Shown: positions 5,443-7,426 of the stretch, piece after piece
How positions within the stretch are numbered: the first letter of the stretch is position 1
Layout: every line of letters starts with the position of its first letter
DNA from: JANXVY01 sp034408685
GTDB taxonomy: Bacteria; Pseudomonadota; Alphaproteobacteria; Rhizobiales; Hyphomicrobiaceae
Direction of reading: 5' to 3'
Assembly: GCA_034408685.1 (NCBI GenBank)
Contig: JAWXCP010000204.1
Span: forward strand, 1-7,426
DNA length: 7,426 nucleotides
Program-made: the position numbers and the translations under genes
The notes under the pieces: model-generated
Database searches by the model: none
The model's input: only the letters and a program-made list of their open reading frames with translations
What the model was told of the DNA's origin: nothing

Positions 5443-6354
5443 TCAAACCAGCGCGAGAACGACGGTCAGAACGGGCAACGCCAGGATCGTCGACAACAGC
5501 ACGGTGGCCATGACGAACTCGGGCTCGACGTCCTTTTCAAGCGCGATGATGCTCGCCAGCACGGCAACCGGCATCGCCGCTTGAATGATGCCGATGGCGC
5601 GTTCGACGCCCTCGACGCCAAAGTGCGGCGCCAACGCGAATGCGGTTGCAGCCCCACCGATCAGGCGGACAAGGCTTGCCAGCCACACATCGACGGTGAA
5701 CTTCGGCATGCCGCTCATGGCGAGCTGAACGCCAAGCGCGACCAGCATCACCGGGATCATGGCGTCGGCCAGCAGCTTGACCGCGCGGGCAGCCGGGAGC
5801 GGAATATCGATGGCAAATACGTTGACGAGGATCGCAGGCGGCAGGGCGATCAGCGCTGGCGTTTTCAGCACGGCGAGGACGGCCGACAGGCTCAGGCCGT
5901 GCCGGTAGTTCGCCGCCGCAACCCCGACGACGAAATCGAACGACAGGATCGCCAGGAAATAGACAACGCCGATCGGCAGGTTTTCCGGCCCCATGTGGAA
6001 TTGCACGATCGGCAGGCCGATGTTGCCGGTGTTGCCAAACACTGCGACGAGGACGAAGGCCGCAACCATCTGCGGGCTGCGCCGGAAGGCCAGCGCCACG
6101 AGCAGCCCGAGGAACGCTACGGCAAGATTTGCAGCGCAGGCATACAGCGTCACGCGGGCAGCGACCTCGAGGTCGATTTTCGCCGTCGACAGCGTTTGAA
6201 AAACGAAGGCTGGGATGAAGAGGTAATATGCGGCGCGCGAGAGGGTGCGGGCCTGCAGGTCCAGCGGTTTGGCGACCGCAGCCCCGATGCCGATCAGTGC
6301 GAACACCGGTACCATCGTGCCGATGAAGATCGTCACCAGTTGTTGCAGGATCAC
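5443..6354 (-). CDS. AEC (auxin efflux carrier) family transporter
   Basis: A 303-residue inner-membrane protein with about ten hydrophobic segments in two five-helix halves, as expected for the family. Recognisable parts are the first helix VTIFIGTMVPVFALIGIGAA (7-26), YYLFIPAFVFQTL (43-55), the hallmark GNTGNIGLP (107-115) in the broken helix, MIPVMLVALGVQLA (199-212) and QAAMPVAVLASIIALEKD (258-275). Bacterial members export or import small carboxylates such as malate or malonate; the substrate here is unknown. The frame is open to a GTG at 6396, but those 14 extra codons are encoded by a tandem repeat. GTG at 6354 is preferred because AAGG lies seven bases before it and the first helix then begins the protein. 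The gene follows serA on the same strand, but the gap holds repeats and no shared signals. Confidence 0.88.
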   Translation of the reverse strand: MILQQLVTIFIGTMVPVFALIGIGAAVAKPLDLQARTLSRAAYYLFIPAFVFQTLSTAKIDLEVAARVTLYACAANLAVAFLGLLVALAFRRSPQMVAAFVLVAVFGNTGNIGLPIVQFHMGPENLPIGVVYFLAILSFDFVVGVAAANYRHGLSLSAVLAVLKTPALIALPPAILVNVFAIDIPLPAARAVKLLADAMIPVMLVALGVQLAMSGMPKFTVDVWLASLVRLIGGAATAFALAPHFGVEGVERAIGIIQAAMPVAVLASIIALEKDVEPEFVMATVLLSTILALPVLTVVLALV

Positions 6355-6361
6355 CGCGCAG

Positions 6362-6365
6362 CCTT
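6362..6365 (-). promoter_or_regulatory. Ribosome binding site deciding the AEC transporter start
   Basis: AAGG on the minus strand, seven bases before GTG at 6354. It favours that codon over GTG at 6396, which lies inside the tandem repeat. Confidence 0.45.
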
Positions 6366-6369
6366 GCCA

Positions 6370-6406
6370 GAGTTTGTGACACCGAGTTTGTGACACCGAG
6401 TTTGTG
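6370..6406. repeat. 14-bp tandem repeat, about 2.6 copies, upstream of the AEC gene
   Basis: GAGTTTGTGACACC occurs at 6370-6383 and 6384-6397, then GAGTTTGTG at 6398-6406. The copies are identical. It sits directly upstream of the AEC ribosome binding site, where a promoter or operator would lie. Confidence 0.95.
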
Positions 6407-6432
6407 TGCCGTTGGTCGTGTACCGTCGGCGT

Positions 6433-6458
6433 CGCATAACAGGAAACGCATAACAGGA
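6433..6458. repeat. Second tandem repeat of 14-bp period in the serA-AEC gap
   Basis: CGCATAACAGGA is at 6433-6444 and again at 6447-6458, separated by AA. It is unrelated in sequence to the other 14-bp repeat 27 bases away. Confidence 0.92.
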
Positions 6459-6465
6459 CTCGGGT

Positions 6466-6481
6466 AGGCCCGGCTATGCGG
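6466..6481. repeat. 16-base element, copy 2 (after serA), within a small hairpin
   Basis: AGGCCCGGCTATGCGG matches the element at 2070-2085 at 15 of 16 bases. Here GCCCG (6468-6472) and CGGGC (6479-6483) make a five-pair hairpin 13 bases past the serA stop. No U-tract follows on the minus strand, so any terminator role would be weak. Confidence 0.45.
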
Positions 6482-6496
6482 GCATGCGCTTCCGTT

Positions 6497-7426
6497 TCAC
6501 GCCGTGAAGTCGGCGAGAAACACGCTCTCGATCACGTCCATCGCGCGGATCGCGTCGATGACGGCTGCGTTGGGCTTGCTGTCGAGTGAGAGCGTGAACA
6601 GCGCCTGTCCGCCGGGGTCGGCGCGGCCAAGCTGCATGCCAGCGATGTTGATGCCGTTGGAGCCGAGCAACGTTCCAACGCGGCCAACCACGCCGGGCTT
6701 GTCGACGTTGGTGCAAATCAGGACGAAGCCCTCAGGCGGCAATTCCATCCGGTAGGTCTTGATGCGTGTGAGACGCGGCTGGCGACCAAACACGGTGCCG
6801 GAGACGCACCGGACGCGCTCTCCGTCGTGAAGCGTGACGCGCACCTCGTTGGCATAGTCGGCGCTGGTCTCGGTGGCGCGCTGCGTCAGCATGATGCCCC
6901 GCTCCTTGGCGAGAGATCGCGCGTTGATCAGGTTGGGCCGCTGGTCGGTGACGCTCTTCAGATAGCCGACGATGACGCTGGTGAAGATCGGTTGGGTGTC
7001 GCCAGGAAAGCGCCCGGCGAACTCGATTTCGATCTCGCTGGCAGCCTTGAGGCCAAGCTGGGACAGCATTTGCCCCATGCGTTCGGCGAGAACGAGATAC
7101 GGGCCGAGCTTGTCCATGGTCGCGGCATCGAGCGCTGGCGCGTTGATCGCACCACGCGAGACATCGCCAAGCAGCGCGTTGCACACGCTATCTACGATCT
7201 CGACTCCGACGCGCGCCTGGGCCTCGTTGGTGTTGGCGCCAAGGTGTGCGGTGAGGACGACGTCGTCACGGGCGAGCAACGGGTGATCGGCCGGTGGCGG
7301 CTCGTCGGTAAACACGTCGACGCCAGCGGCAAACAAGTGGCCGTCAGTCAGCGCGGCGGCCAGCGCCTTTTCCTGCACGATGCCGCCGCGCGCCGCGTTG
7401 ACGATGATCGCACCGCGCTTCATCGC
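6497..7426 (-). CDS. serA: D-3-phosphoglycerate dehydrogenase, long form with ACT domain (partial, N-terminus outside window)
   Basis: The last 309 residues of a cytoplasmic enzyme that oxidises 3-phosphoglycerate to 3-phosphohydroxypyruvate with NAD+, the first step of serine synthesis. Full length for this form is usually about 525-530. Counting from the first visible residue, the end of the nucleotide-binding domain shows the catalytic triad of the D-2-hydroxyacid dehydrogenases: Arg13 in NAARGG, Glu42 in DVFTDEP and His61 in LTAHLGANTNEA. The usual text at the His is TPHLGAST, so Ala before His and Asn for Ser are mild departures. The allosteric substrate-binding (ASB) domain spans about 95-225 and the ACT domain about 234-305 (from FVLICTNVDKPGVVGRVGTL to the end), which mediates serine feedback in relatives. 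The frame continues through the right edge; the Met two codons in is not the start. Confidence 0.95.
   Translation of the reverse strand, partial: AMKRGAIIVNAARGGIVQEKALAAALTDGHLFAAGVDVFTDEPPPADHPLLARDDVVLTAHLGANTNEAQARVGVEIVDSVCNALLGDVSRGAINAPALDAATMDKLGPYLVLAERMGQMLSQLGLKAASEIEIEFAGRFPGDTQPIFTSVIVGYLKSVTDQRPNLINARSLAKERGIMLTQRATETSADYANEVRVTLHDGERVRCVSGTVFGRQPRLTRIKTYRMELPPEGFVLICTNVDKPGVVGRVGTLLGSNGINIAGMQLGRADPGGQALFTLSLDSKPNAAVIDAIRAMDVIESVFLADFTA

Noticed and set aside
5329..6393. 354-codon plus-strand frame and 304-codon minus-strand frame over the AEC gene
   Set aside because: The composition is Arg/Asp/Gln- or Arg/Pro-rich and lacks motifs. The third frame encodes a coherent ten-helix transporter with GNTGNIGLP.

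Overview
The window looks like chromosomal DNA from an alphaproteobacterium, most likely of the order Hyphomicrobiales. This rests on the moderately GC-rich sequence, the protein with two cold-shock domains, the NDUFS4-like complex I accessory subunit, a DUF2939 protein and a long-form SerA with ASB and ACT domains. The genus cannot be fixed from the sequence alone. Most of it is ordinary housekeeping. No phage, transposon, CRISPR array, defence system or toxin-antitoxin pair is visible.

Layout. The left third is transcribed leftward. It holds the first five codons of a gene leaving the left edge, a gap with a 24-bp tandem repeat, a strong hairpin, a TIGR03862-type flavoprotein and a glyoxalase I (gloA) with all four metal ligands. 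Upstream of gloA is a roughly 660-base divergent gap. Its gloA-proximal half carries a protein-like, unlabelled leftward reading frame that seems interrupted by one frameshift. The centre is transcribed rightward: a double cold-shock-domain protein, a membrane-anchored DUF192 (UPF0127) protein, tRNA-Pro(TGG), the complex I NDUFS4-like subunit and a DUF2939 protein. The right third is again leftward: an AEC-family transporter and the C-terminal 309 residues of D-3-phosphoglycerate dehydrogenase (serA), whose start lies beyond the right edge.

How the genes relate. The cold-shock gene and the DUF192 gene are close enough to be cotranscribed, but the 94 bases between them contain two tandem, related hairpins, the second ending on the DUF192 ribosome binding site. 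The other genes are a collection of core functions (methylglyoxal detoxification, translation, respiration, serine synthesis, carboxylate transport) rather than one pathway.

The least ordinary signals lie between genes. Four separate short tandem duplications (periods 24, 16, 14 and 14 bp) all sit in gaps and none in a confident gene. A 16-base element recurs next to gloA and next to serA. With the probable gene remnant upstream of gloA, these suggest gaps shaped by slippage and decay, not a new multi-gene system.
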